From Pseudomonas tohonis (GTDB taxonomy: Bacteria > Pseudomonadota > Gammaproteobacteria > Pseudomonadales > Pseudomonadaceae), in the NCBI RefSeq assembly GCF_012767755.2, contig NZ_AP023189.1, forward strand, positions 6,762,063 through 6,826,062: a stretch of 64,000 bases of DNA. The letters are read 5' to 3'. The first letter of the stretch is position 1. Each line of letters begins with the position of its first letter. Both the position numbers and the translations under genes were made by a program. Under the pieces are notes generated by a model. The model had not been told where the DNA came from, made no database searches, and saw only the letters and a program-made list of their open reading frames with translations. Below are positions 26,618 through 35,429 of this stretch, piece after piece.

Positions 26618-26939
26618 TTTGGTATCTCTCATAAACGGATGTTTTTGAGAGAACTATCTTCGGCCTTCACACGCACGAAAGGCGGCGAAGCTCCGCCGTT
26701 AATCCGTCCGCCGGAGATCTCGCCCAGGCAGGCTGAAGGCCGAGCAAGCCTGACAGGCCCGAAAAGCCCGGCACGGGCGTCGGCGGCGATGACGGCGGCG
26801 GCATTATCCAGGGTTGATGATGGAAGTGGAGGATATCGACAACCTCTCGCGCAACCAAGACATCGCGGTCGGACTGCAAGTGATCTTGAAGCCACGGGCC
26901 CGTCCCACCCCGACATGGACCTCGATGCCCGAACGGACG

Positions 26940-27440
26940 TTAGATTTCGAGTTCTAGGCGTTCTGCGATGAAGGTTGGATCCCAGCCGGGATTGAAAGTG
27001 TCGACGTGGGTGAATCCGAGCCGCTCGTATAGGCCACGCAGGTTCGGGTGGCAGTCGAGCCGCAGCTTGGCGCACCCCTGCGTTCGCGCGGCATGGCGGC
27101 AAGCCTCGATCAGCGCGGAGCTGACACCCCGGCCCGCATGTGTCCGTCGCACCGCGAGCTTGTGCAGATATGCGGCCTCCCCCTTGAGGGCGTCGGGCCA
27201 GAACTCGGGATCCTCGGCCGACAAGGTGCAACAGCCGACGATGCCGTCGCTGCAACTCGCGACTAGGAGCTCGGATCTCAGGACGAAGGTCTCCGCGAAT
27301 GTCCGGTCGATCCGCGCGACGTCCCAGGCGGGCGTTCCCTTGGCGGACATCCACGCCGCAGCGTCGTGCATCAGCCGCACAACCTCGTCGATATCACCCG
27401 AGCAGGCGACCCGAACGTTCGGAGGCTCCTCGCTGTCCAT
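26940..27440 (-). CDS. orf5: orf5, GNAT acetyltransferase of the integron 3' segment
   Basis: A 166-residue GCN5-related N-acetyltransferase found behind sul1 in class 1 integrons. The acetyl-CoA motif is visible as LHKLAVRRTHAGRGVSSALIEAC (about residues 90-112). The substrate is unknown, and it is not considered a resistance gene by itself. The C-terminus, RLGFTHVDTFNPGWDPTFIAE, matches the usual form, so the gene is full length here. Confidence 0.85.
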   Translation of the reverse strand: MDSEEPPNVRVACSGDIDEVVRLMHDAAAWMSAKGTPAWDVARIDRTFAETFVLRSELLVASCSDGIVGCCTLSAEDPEFWPDALKGEAAYLHKLAVRRTHAGRGVSSALIEACRHAARTQGCAKLRLDCHPNLRGLYERLGFTHVDTFNPGWDPTFIAERLELEI

Positions 27441-27567
27441 TCGCTCCCCTGGCGCGGTATGAACCGCCGCCTCATAGTGCAGTTTGATCCTGACGAGCCC
27501 AGCATGTCTGCGCCCACCTTCGCGGAACCTGACCAGGGTCCGCTAGCGGGCGGCCGGAAGGTGAATG

Positions 27568-28407
27568 CTAGGCATGATCTAACCCTCGGTCTCTGGCGTC
27601 GCGACTGCGAAATTTCGCGAGGGTTTCCGAGAAGGTGATTGCGCTTCGCAGATCTCCAGGCGCGTGGGTGCGGACGTAGTCAGCGCCATTGCCGATCGCG
27701 TGAAGTTCCGCCGCAAGGCTCGCTGGACCCAGATCCTTTACAGGAAGGCCAACGGTGGCGCCCAAGAAGGATTTCCGCGACACCGAGACCAATAGCGGAA
27801 GCCCCAACGCCGACTTCAGCTTTTGAAGGTTCGACAGCACGTGCAGCGATGTTTCCGGTGCGGGGCTCAAGAAAAATCCCATCCCCGGATCGAGGATGAG
27901 CCGGTCGGCAGCGACCCCGCTCCGTCGCAAGGCGGAAACCCGCGCCTCGAAGAACCGCACAATCTCGTCGAGCGCGTCTTCGGGTCGAAGGTGACCGGTG
28001 CGGGTGGCGATGCCATCCCGCTGCGCTGAGTGCATAACCACCAGCCTGCAGTCCGCCTCAGCAATATCGGGATAGAGCGCAGGGTCAGGAAATCCTTGGA
28101 TATCGTTCAGGTAGCCCACGCCGCGCTTGAGCGCATAGCGCTGGGTTTCCGGTTGGAAGCTGTCGATTGAAACACGGTGCATCTGATCGGACAGGGCGTC
28201 TAAGAGCGGCGCAATACGTCTGATCTCATCGGCCGGCGATACAGGCCTCGCGTCCGGATGGCTGGCGGCCGGTCCGACATCCACGACGTCTGATCCGACT
28301 CGCAGCATTTCGATCGCCGCGGTGACAGCGCCGGCGGGGTCTAGCCGCCGGCTCTCATCGAAGAAGGAGTCCTCGGTGAGATTCAGAATGCCGAACACCG
28401 TCACCAT
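27568..28407 (-). CDS. sul1: Sul1 sulfonamide-resistant dihydropteroate synthase
   Basis: Sul1 replaces host dihydropteroate synthase in folate synthesis and does not bind sulfonamides. The 279-residue protein starts [20 protein letters not shown]; the pterin-binding blocks [28 protein letters not shown] and SVSRKSFLG are all present. It overlaps the end of qacEdelta1 by 7 bp, as in the standard 3'-conserved segment. The sequence looks intact. Confidence 0.95.
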   Translation of the reverse strand: MVTVFGILNLTEDSFFDESRRLDPAGAVTAAIEMLRVGSDVVDVGPAASHPDARPVSPADEIRRIAPLLDALSDQMHRVSIDSFQPETQRYALKRGVGYLNDIQGFPDPALYPDIAEADCRLVVMHSAQRDGIATRTGHLRPEDALDEIVRFFEARVSALRRSGVAADRLILDPGMGFFLSPAPETSLHVLSNLQKLKSALGLPLLVSVSRKSFLGATVGLPVKDLGPASLAAELHAIGNGADYVRTHAPGDLRSAITFSETLAKFRSRDARDRGLDHA

Positions 28408-28748
28408 GGCGTCGGCCTCCGCAGCGACTTCCACGATGGGGATCGGGCGAGCAAAAAGGCAGCAATTATGAGCCCCATACCTACAAAGCCCCACGCATCA
28501 AGCTTTTGCCCATGAAGCAACCAGGCAATGGCTGTAATTATGACGACGCCGAGTCCCGACCAGACTGCATAAGCAACACCGACAGGGATGGATTTCAGAA
28601 CCAGAGAAAGAAAATAAAATGCGATGCCATAACCGATTATGACAACGGCGGAAGGGGCAAGCTTAGTAAAGCCCTCGCTAGATTTTAATGCGGATGTTGC
28701 GATTACTTCGCCAACTATTGCGATAACAAGAAAAAGCCAGCCTTTCAT
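28401..28748 (-). CDS. qacEdelta1: QacEdelta1 small multidrug efflux protein
   Basis: A truncated SMR-family quaternary ammonium exporter. It starts [20 protein letters not shown] and has the usual membrane helices with the conserved Glu in the first one (E14). Its own C-terminus is replaced by the sul1 junction ([16 protein letters not shown]), which gives the 115-residue delta1 form. It confers weak or no biocide tolerance and serves as a marker of the 3'-conserved segment. Confidence 0.95.
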   Translation of the reverse strand: MKGWLFLVIAIVGEVIATSALKSSEGFTKLAPSAVVIIGYGIAFYFLSLVLKSIPVGVAYAVWSGLGVVIITAIAWLLHGQKLDAWGFVGMGLIIAAFLLARSPSWKSLRRPTPW

Positions 28749-28850
28749 GATATATCTCCCAATTTGTGTAGGGCTTATTATGCACGCTTAAAAATAATAA
28801 AAGCAGACTTGACCTGATAGTTTGGCTGTGAGCAATTATGTGCTTAGTGC

Positions 28851-28940
28851 ATCTAACGTTGGACGTAACGGGCGCCGAGGCGCAGCCGAGGGAACCCAAA
28901 TGCGCAGCATTTGGGTGTCCCGTTGACGGACTTGTTAGCC
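28851..28940 (-). other. attC site of the dfrA cassette
   Basis: On the minus strand it runs from GGCTAAC to GTTAGAT with a long internal palindrome around CCAAATGC/GCATTTGG. GTTAGAT is the junction with the 3'-conserved segment. The dfrA stop lies inside it. Confidence 0.85.
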
Positions 28941-29432
28941 GTTACGACGTGCATAGACGGAGTGCGTGTACGTGATTGTGGCTTGAACGGTTTCGGCTGA
29001 GACAACGTCGAATTCTGCTGCGTCGAGCACTGGGAAGAAGGCGTCACCCTCGAAGGTTTGATGTACCTCAGATAGAAAGACGCCATCGGCACGAGGTAGT
29101 GCCAGTGCATATACCTCGGCTCCGCCGGCCACGTAGAGTTCCTTGCCGTGTTCGGCTGCGATGGCAATAGCCTGCGACAGCGTTGAAACAACTGCACAAC
29201 CAGCAGCGCTATAACTAGCTTGGCGCGAGAGCACCACTGTGCGACGGTTTGGTAAGGGCTTGCCTATGGACTCAAACGTCTTGCGGCCCATAACGACCAC
29301 TTTGCCCTCGGTGAGCCTGCGAAAAATCTTTTGCTCACCAGGGATATTCCAAGGGATATCAGGGCCATTGCCAATAACCCGATTGGCACCCATGGCAGCG
29401 ACCAGATAAATGCGGACCGATTCCGGGTTCAT
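28935..29432 (-). CDS. dfrA: Trimethoprim-resistant dihydrofolate reductase, DfrA12/DfrA22 group
   Basis: A 165-residue dihydrofolate reductase that keeps folate reduction going in the presence of trimethoprim. It starts MNPESVRIYLVAAMGANRVI and contains VVVMGRKTFESIGKPLPNRR and FLSEVHQTFEGDAFFP, which place it in the DfrA12 group. MNPES and PDIPW suggest DfrA22 over DfrA12. The ATG at 29432 lies directly after the attC of the preceding cassette. It is expressed from Pc across the long first cassette, or from another promoter. Confidence 0.9.
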   Translation of the reverse strand: MNPESVRIYLVAAMGANRVIGNGPDIPWNIPGEQKIFRRLTEGKVVVMGRKTFESIGKPLPNRRTVVLSRQASYSAAGCAVVSTLSQAIAIAAEHGKELYVAGGAEVYALALPRADGVFLSEVHQTFEGDAFFPVLDAAEFDVVSAETVQATITYTHSVYARRNG

Positions 29433-29434
29433 AC

Positions 29435-29515
29435 GGCTAACGCCTGAGTTGAGGGGCTTTTGCGAAGCAGGCGCAGCCTGTGTAGCAAAAGTCCCTCTCC
29501 AACGATTTGTTGGGC
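29435..29515 (-). other. attC site of the three-gene cassette
   Basis: The minus strand has GCCCAAC at 29515-29509 and GTTAGCC at 29441-29435, with imperfectly paired arms (TTTTGCTACACAGG / GCTTCGCAAAAG). The core sites and the length of about 81 bp fit a short attC. Confidence 0.8.
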
Positions 29516-29568
29516 AGCAACGCGCCCCAGCACACTGCGTTTCACTATGCCAGGCGCCGACCTTTGTC

Positions 29569-29973
29569 TCACGCATTACCGCCAGCAAGGCGCAAGCGGA
29601 CGCCGTGCTGCAGGAAGGCCGCCGCGATGAGGGCCAGGCTTTCAAACACCAGTAGCTGGTTGGCCAGCGTGTTGGGTTGCCCATCCAGCAGCAGGCTGGA
29701 GACTCGCCCGGCCACCAGGCCGCCGAGAAAGGCGGCACAAAACCACAGTGCATGGCGCGTCAGGCCGGAGATCAGCGCACCCGCCAGCATCATGCAGCCG
29801 AAGCTGAAATGCATGCCGCCGTAGATGGAGCGGATCTCGTTGGATGCCGTCACGGTCCGGGGCGAAAGATCCAGGGCGGCCATGGCCGCCCCCGGATCCA
29901 GCGTCGTGTTGATGCCGATGAACATGAACGCGACGGCGTTGAGGATCAGAAAAACCTTGGCCGCGGTTTTCAT
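29569..29973 (-). CDS. DUF4345-type four-helix membrane protein in an integron cassette
   Basis: A 134-residue inner-membrane protein with four hydrophobic segments (VFLILNAVAFMFIGI; MHFSFGCMMLAGALIS; LWFCAAFLGGLVAG; LLVFESLALIAAAFL), consistent with DUF4345. It overlaps the upstream fatty acid hydroxylase gene by 4 bp, so the two are co-translated. The function is unknown; partnership with a membrane hydroxylase suggests lipid or small-molecule modification, which is inference. Confidence 0.65.
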   Translation of the reverse strand: MKTAAKVFLILNAVAFMFIGINTTLDPGAAMAALDLSPRTVTASNEIRSIYGGMHFSFGCMMLAGALISGLTRHALWFCAAFLGGLVAGRVSSLLLDGQPNTLANQLLVFESLALIAAAFLQHGVRLRLAGGNA

Positions 29974-30935
29974 CGAACCATCACTTCATCATGCCGTTCG
30001 ACGGTCCAGGTATGGATGGGCTGGTGGCCCTCGCGTTGCCAGGCCGGCGGCTTCCAGAAGTGCTTCAGCCGCTCACCGATCGGCCCGGGCGCCATCGCGT
30101 CGCGAAACATGTCAACGAACTCGTGCGTGTTCAACACCCACCAGTTGTGGCTCTTGATCTGCCGCGGGGTGCCGTATTCCACTTTTTCCTGCTCGGGCTC
30201 GTAGCTGCCGAACAAGTGGTCATACAGCATGATCACGCCGCCGTAGTTCTTGTCGATGTACTGCGCGTTGCGCCCGTGGTGCACGCGGTGGTTGGAGGGC
30301 GTGTTGATCCACCATTCGACCCAGGGGTGCAACCTGGGCACCGATTCGGTGTGCACGAACCACTGGAAGGCGAGGTTGGCGCCGAGCAGGCCGAGCATCA
30401 GCTCCGGGGTGAAGCCCGCCAGGACGGCCGGCACATAGAACATCCAGGTGCCGACGATGCCGTTCAGGATGCTCTGCCGCGCGGCGGTCGACATGTTCAT
30501 GATCTCGCCGGTGTGGTGCGAGACGTGCTGGGTCCAGAACCAGCGCACGCGATGGGCGGTGCGGTGATACCAGTAGTAGCACAGCTCCTGGACGAAGAAG
30601 GCCAGGATGATGGTGCCGACGTTGATCGGGATGGTATAGAAACGGTGGTCCCAGACCACCGTGAACAGGGCGGCAACGAACAGCAGGTTCATCAGGCCGC
30701 CGGATACGTAGTAGCCCACGCCGAGCGAGAAATTCGCCAGCACCTCGCGCGTCCAGAATGGCTGCCCCTGCCCGGTGTTCCAGCTGCCAGTTTTGCGGCG
30801 GAAATACAGCCATTCGAACAGGAATGCACTGCCGAAGACGGGGATCATCGGGATCAGAATCATCTCGTTCATGGTGGGCGGGCGACCGAACAGGGCCGTC
30901 ATGGCTGCTACGACCGGCTGAAATACTGTTTCCAT
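29970..30935 (-). CDS. Fatty acid hydroxylase / sterol desaturase superfamily protein
   Basis: A 321-residue integral membrane di-iron oxygenase. The histidine clusters that bind iron are present: HRTAHR near residue 125, HVSHH near 140 and HRVHH near 220. Several transmembrane helices lie before the first cluster. The family hydroxylates or desaturates lipids and sterol-like substrates; the substrate here is unknown. It is divergent from the AraC-type regulator and coupled to the DUF4345 gene. It is an unusual passenger for an integron cassette. Confidence 0.8.
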   Translation of the reverse strand: METVFQPVVAAMTALFGRPPTMNEMILIPMIPVFGSAFLFEWLYFRRKTGSWNTGQGQPFWTREVLANFSLGVGYYVSGGLMNLLFVAALFTVVWDHRFYTIPINVGTIILAFFVQELCYYWYHRTAHRVRWFWTQHVSHHTGEIMNMSTAARQSILNGIVGTWMFYVPAVLAGFTPELMLGLLGANLAFQWFVHTESVPRLHPWVEWWINTPSNHRVHHGRNAQYIDKNYGGVIMLYDHLFGSYEPEQEKVEYGTPRQIKSHNWWVLNTHEFVDMFRDAMAPGPIGERLKHFWKPPAWQREGHQPIHTWTVERHDEVMVR

Positions 30936-31062
30936 AAGGGTTTCCTCGTACCTGTTACCACTTGCTTCAGAGGTGGGATGGCGAGGATTTTGTGCTTTTG
31001 ACTGGTTATGGTCTTGACAGTCGCCTACTATTTTTTGACATGGCGTGCCAAGAGTTTCGGCA

Positions 31063-32067
31063 ATGAGTCACAGCGTTCTGGTTTTCGCGAGGATCGCCCA
31101 CATCCTGACCCGCTTCATGGAGGCGGAGGGTGTTGCCTGCGCGCCGTTGCAGTACAAGCTGAATGCGGCGACCCGGGCCGAGCGCATCCCCATCGAGCAG
31201 TGGTGGGAACTGCTGGAGCAACTGGCCGAGACCAGCGGCGATCCCCTGGTCGGCCTGCGCGTCGGTCGTCACGCCAGGTTGCAGGACGCTGGCGTGCTCG
31301 GCTATCTGGCGGCCTCCTGCGCGACGCTGGGTGAGGCCTTGCAGCGCATGCAGCATTATCAGGCCCTGCTGCAGAATCTGTCCTTTGTCTGGCTGCGCGC
31401 GGACGGCCCCCATCTGCATCTGGGCTGGGCCGGCGATAAAGGCCCCTCGACCGATGCGTCGAATGATGTGCTGGTGTCCGGCATGCTGACCGTGCTGGAT
31501 ACCCTGGTATCACCACACCGGGTTCGGCCGGTGCAGATCGAATTCCCCAGGCCGGCGACCGCAAACCGGACAATCCACGAGCGAGCACTGGGCTGCCGGG
31601 TGCATTTTGGCGGTGACACCCTGGCCATTACCATCCGGCTTGCGGATCTGGGCTTGCCGATCAACAGCCAGGACGCGCATTTGCGTCAGCTGCTGGATCA
31701 GCAGGCAGCCGCGATGCTGGAAAGCCTGGCCCACCCCGATGCGTTCCTGATCGAATTCCAGCGCGCCATGATGCGGGGGCTGGAGGAGGGCGCGCTGAGC
31801 ATGCAGTGGCTGTCGCGGCAGCAGCAAACACCGGTTCGTTCGCTGTACCGCGCCCTGCGGCAACGTGACAGAACCTACAAGGGCATGCTGGATGAGCTGC
31901 GCCAGCAACTGGCCAAACAGTACCTGGCCGACCCGGCCTTGTCGCTGAGCGAGATTGCGCTGATGCTTGGCTATTCGGAACAAAGCGCGTTCAGCCGCGC
32001 CTTCCGGGGCTGGTACGGGGAGACGCCGCTGCGCTACCGAAAGAAGCCGACGGGCGGAAAGTGCTGA
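31063..32067 (+). CDS. AraC-family transcriptional regulator in an integron cassette
   Basis: About 334 residues from the Met at 31063 (an in-frame ATG at 31045 is also possible). The N-terminal half has the Arabinose_bd-type domain of OruR/ArgR-like regulators (LAHILTRFMEAEG..., DPLVGLRVGRHARLQD). The C-terminus has the two-HTH AraC domain, LSLSEIALMLGYSEQSAFSRAF and LRYRKK. It faces away from the hydroxylase genes across a 127-bp divergent promoter region and probably activates them. It is opposite to the normal cassette direction. Confidence 0.85.
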   Translation: MSHSVLVFARIAHILTRFMEAEGVACAPLQYKLNAATRAERIPIEQWWELLEQLAETSGDPLVGLRVGRHARLQDAGVLGYLAASCATLGEALQRMQHYQALLQNLSFVWLRADGPHLHLGWAGDKGPSTDASNDVLVSGMLTVLDTLVSPHRVRPVQIEFPRPATANRTIHERALGCRVHFGGDTLAITIRLADLGLPINSQDAHLRQLLDQQAAAMLESLAHPDAFLIEFQRAMMRGLEEGALSMQWLSRQQQTPVRSLYRALRQRDRTYKGMLDELRQQLAKQYLADPALSLSEIALMLGYSEQSAFSRAFRGWYGETPLRYRKKPTGGKC

Positions 32068-32163
32068 AAGCGCCCACCTGTTTGAGTTACCGCATCAGCT
32101 GGTCAGTCGCGATTGCCGTTGCGCCGCAGCCAATTTGGTGACGTGAACTTTCACCATCGTGAC

Positions 32164-32228
32164 GCCCAACTTTGTTTTAGGGCGACTGCCCTGCTGCGTA
32201 ACATCGTTGCTGCTCCATAACATCAAAC
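32164..32228 (-). other. attI1 recombination site
   Basis: The minus strand has the attI1 sequence ending ...AAACAAAGTTGGGC, with the GTT crossover triplet at 32170-32168. The first cassette begins right after it. The 32068-32305 gap holds this site and the inactive P2 promoter (TTGTTA, 14-nt spacer, TACAGT). Confidence 0.85.
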
Positions 32229-32305
32229 ATCGACCCACGGCGTAACGCGCTTGCTGCTTGGATGCCCGAGGCATAGACTGTACAAAAAAACAGTCATAAC
32301 AAGCC

Positions 32306-33319
32306 ATGAAAACCGCCACTGCGCCGTTACCACCGCTGCGTTCGGTCAAGGTTCTGGACCAGTTGCGTGAGCGCATACGCTACTTGCATTACAGCTTACG
32401 AACCGAACAGGCTTATGTCCACTGGGTTCGTGCCTTCATCCGTTTCCACGGTGTGCGTCACCCGGCAACCTTGGGCAGCAGCGAAGTCGAGGCATTTCTG
32501 TCCTGGCTGGCGAACGAGCGCAAGGTTTCGGTCTCCACGCATCGTCAGGCATTGGCGGCCTTGCTGTTCTTCTACGGCAAGGTGCTGTGCACGGATCTGC
32601 CCTGGCTTCAGGAGATCGGAAGACCTCGGCCGTCGCGGCGCTTGCCGGTGGTGCTGACCCCGGATGAAGTGGTTCGCATCCTCGGTTTTCTGGAAGGCGA
32701 GCATCGTTTGTTCGCCCAGCTTCTGTATGGAACGGGCATGCGGATCAGTGAGGGTTTGCAACTGCGGGTCAAGGATCTGGATTTCGATCACGGCACGATC
32801 ATCGTGCGGGAGGGCAAGGGCTCCAAGGATCGGGCCTTGATGTTACCCGAGAGCTTGGCACCCAGCCTGCGCGAGCAGCTGTCGCGTGCACGGGCATGGT
32901 GGCTGAAGGACCAGGCCGAGGGCCGCAGCGGCGTTGCGCTTCCCGACGCCCTTGAGCGGAAGTATCCGCGCGCCGGGCATTCCTGGCCGTGGTTCTGGGT
33001 TTTTGCGCAGCACACGCATTCGACCGATCCACGGAGCGGTGTCGTGCGTCGCCATCACATGTATGACCAGACCTTTCAGCGCGCCTTCAAACGTGCCGTA
33101 GAACAAGCAGGCATCACGAAGCCCGCCACACCGCACACCCTCCGCCACTCGTTCGCGACGGCCTTGCTCCGCAGCGGTTACGACATTCGAACCGTGCAGG
33201 ATCTGCTCGGCCATTCCGACGTCTCTACGACGATGATTTACACGCATGTGCTGAAAGTTGGCGGTGCCGGAGTGCGCTCACCGCTTGATGCGCTGCCGCC
33301 CCTCACTAGTGAGAGGTAG
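32306..33319 (+). CDS. intI1: IntI1 class 1 integron integrase
   Basis: A 337-residue tyrosine recombinase that exchanges gene cassettes between attC and attI1. The catalytic set is visible: R146 in [17 protein letters not shown] (H277, R280) and Y312 in STTMIYTH. The integron-specific insert [16 protein letters not shown] is present. Residues R32 and H39 identify the variant linked to the weak PcW promoter. The gene is full length and should be active. Confidence 0.97.
32393..32421 (-). promoter_or_regulatory. Pc cassette promoter, PcW variant
   Basis: On the minus strand TGGACA (32421-32416) and TAAGCT (32398-32393) are 17 nt apart, inside intI1. This is the weak PcW form, usually found with a more active integrase. 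Confidence 0.9.
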
Positions 33320-33496
33320 GGCAGCGCAAGTCAATCCTGGCGGATTCACTACCCCTGCGCGAAGGCCATCGGTGCCGCATCGAACGGCCGGTTGCGGAAA
33401 GTCCTCCCTGCGTCCGCTGATGGCCGGCAGCAGCCCGTCGTTGCCTGATGGATCCAACCCCTCCGCTGCTATAGTGCAGTCGGCTTCTGACGTTCA

Positions 33497-33521
33497 GTGC
33501 AGCCGTCTTCTGAAAACGACA
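33497..33521. repeat. Tn402-type 25-bp IRi
   Basis: It starts GTGCAGCCGTC and ends GAAAACGACA, the outer integron boundary beyond intI1. It ends the mobile part on this side. Confidence 0.9.
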
Positions 33522-33687
33522 ACGGCCCTATCCAGACGCACGGGAGCCGGTTTTCAGGGTGTACGGATAGGGTATACCGCAACTGAACATCAGGCGAGCG
33601 GCCCACTCTGCGTCAGAGTGCGGCCGACTTCACCGGCTCCTGACACGTTCGTGTCAACCTCTATGACTTCAGCCTAACAGGCCCACC

Positions 33688-33722
33688 CTTAGCGTATGAT
33701 TTTCCGTTCTCTCTATTCCCCC
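33688..33722. repeat. Tn3-family inverted repeat, right side
   Basis: CTTAGCGTATGATTTTCCGT leads into five C at 33718-33722. It is related to, but not the same as, the Tn21-type end at 22693. The neighbouring bases (ATATC left, TATCA right) do not form a clean target duplication, so the pair may be a hybrid produced by rearrangement. The 33522-33687 and 33723-34079 stretches hold no recognisable gene. Confidence 0.6.
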
Positions 33723-34079
33723 TATCAGGTCGAGTCAGCAGCGAAGGAAAAAGAGCATGCTACTACTAGGTGCTGAAGCACTGGGAATGACCCACAACCA
33801 ATGCCTGTATCGAGCTGAGCTACTGAGCATCGATCATCTATCGCTGGTGTTTGCCGAATCCAGCCAACGTTAGAACTCCACACACAAACTTCAGATTATC
33901 ACTGTGTAGCAAGAACGCCCCTACACAGTAAGGGTCGCATAGATTCTAATCAGCTCTCTTGGCGAACACACTGGTAACCAACAGCGTCCTAGCCGGATGC
34001 TGGGGCTCCTGCCCTCACTACCCTGACCAAGTAACTGGGCGCTTCTAGTTCGCGCACGGAGAGTAGCTGCAACCCGAAC

Positions 34080-35429
34080 TTATTTTGGCTTCTTCGGTTT
34101 AGGCGGAGAGCTTGTAGACTCGACAAATTGGTGAAAGGCGCTGGTCAAATCCTCGACTGACGCCTTTGGCAAGCGAGGAGCACGAGGAGCCTTGGTCGAC
34201 AGAGTAGTTTTCGAAGTGGCCTTCTCAATGTGATCCATAGCTGCCCGCTCGCTTTCATTAAGGGCTGAATCAAAGACTTTGGCTACGACACGGTTATCTC
34301 GATCTGCGCGGGCAAATGCCACAATGTTGGATCGGACGGTTACGGGAAGCTCAAACGGACAACGAAGATCTAACCGGCCACCTGTCCTACGATTCTGCAG
34401 CGCTTGTAGCTGCAGTTCCTCCACATCCTCCCGATTCGCCGCATATGCGACGGAGCGATATGCCTGGCTAATGTCTGACAGAGTCAGGGACTCACGTCCG
34501 GAGCTACGCGCTTCGATGTAGGCGTGCTTTATAAGTTGAACAACGAGCCGCTTGATTCCAAACGTAGACTTATAAATTTCGTGAGCGAGGTCATCAATTG
34601 ATCCAGATATGTGGCCGCCCGACACCCTAACGCATTCAACAATGTAATTCCTCCACCCAGAGCTCTCTGGATCATCGGGTAGCATGATCCTCGGCTCCGA
34701 AAGCAGGCGCTGCTTGTCTTCGCTGTTGCGACCCAAAAGCTTGTGCAAAAGACTGTAGTTGGAGACAAACACCATCGGAGGGCCAATCGCGGCCAACGTT
34801 AACAAGATGTCTGTGACTCGTGAAACACCCTGCCCAGCGTTGATGTGCTGAGTTTCTTCTAGAAGGAGTAGCGATACACCATCTCTATTTGCCCGACGGC
34901 GGCACTCGACGAGTAATTTAGCAACGTTATGGCTAGTTGACCTTTGATCACCCAAAACAAAGTCCGCCAACATCTGCCTACCGCCAGCTTTGCCCCTGGC
35001 GCTCGCATACCAGTGAGAGGTCAACTTCAAGCTTCCCTCAAAATGGTTGCAGGCGAGGTCTACAGGTGGAGGCAAAACCTTCCGCAGAGCTGCTATGGTC
35101 TGGGTCTTACCTATTCCGGCTAGGCCCGTCAGGCAGATAGGAGCGACTTCCACGTCAGGGGGGTTATAAATTCGAGAAATGTATTCCACTTCACTCGAAA
35201 ATAGTCTCTGGCTGTGCAGCGACGCCTTCGTTGCCATTTCCTTGATGAACGCTAGGGAAAAATCATTGGGTAGATAAATTTCCTTAAGAGCACCTTCGAG
35301 TGCTTCGGCAGCGACCAAAACGTCCTTGCCACCTAAATCTCTAACAGCACCGGGCTTTACAGTTACTCGCTCGCGAATACGCTCGACATCCAAGCAGCCG
35401 TCAAAACGGGTATTGATGACCTCGTTCAC
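34080..35429 (-). CDS. tnsC: TnsC AAA+ regulator (E2)
   Basis: TnsC is the ATP-dependent switch that connects target selectors (TnsD/TniQ) to the TnsAB transposase and enforces target immunity. The 449-residue protein has Walker A GLAGIGKTQT (102-111) and Walker B VSLLLLEETQHIN near 195. The C-terminus is basic and proline-rich (SSPPKPKKPK). Its ATG overlaps the tnsB stop by 4 bp. It lies farthest from the right end, in the classical A-B-C order. Confidence 0.9.
   Translation of the reverse strand: MNEVINTRFDGCLDVERIRERVTVKPGAVRDLGGKDVLVAAEALEGALKEIYLPNDFSLAFIKEMATKASLHSQRLFSSEVEYISRIYNPPDVEVAPICLTGLAGIGKTQTIAALRKVLPPPVDLACNHFEGSLKLTSHWYASARGKAGGRQMLADFVLGDQRSTSHNVAKLLVECRRRANRDGVSLLLLEETQHINAGQGVSRVTDILLTLAAIGPPMVFVSNYSLLHKLLGRNSEDKQRLLSEPRIMLPDDPESSGWRNYIVECVRVSGGHISGSIDDLAHEIYKSTFGIKRLVVQLIKHAYIEARSSGRESLTLSDISQAYRSVAYAANREDVEELQLQALQNRRTGGRLDLRCPFELPVTVRSNIVAFARADRDNRVVAKVFDSALNESERAAMDHIEKATSKTTLSTKAPRAPRLPKASVEDLTSAFHQFVESTSSPPKPKKPK

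Larger units (their letters stand above)
26593..33521. mobile_element. Class 1 integron, In4-like (IRt to IRi)
   Basis: Order from right to left: IRi, intI1, attI1, a three-gene cassette, a dfrA cassette, qacEdelta1, sul1, orf5, an IRt fragment and IS6100. The 3'-conserved segment with orf5 and IS6100 but no tni genes defines an In4-type layout that cannot move without help. Confidence 0.85.

Noticed and set aside
26629..27354. 241-codon minus-strand frame opposite and overlapping orf5
   Set aside because: Same-strand alternate frame of orf5 with arginine-rich composition; orf5 itself has the GNAT motif.
32095..32376. 93-codon minus-strand frame across attI1
   Set aside because: It is the known spurious reading frame through attI1 and the start of the first cassette; no protein family matches.
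33522..34079. Mercury resistance genes expected beside a Tn21-type integron
   Set aside because: No mer reading frame is present; only short non-coding sequence and a Tn3-family end are found.
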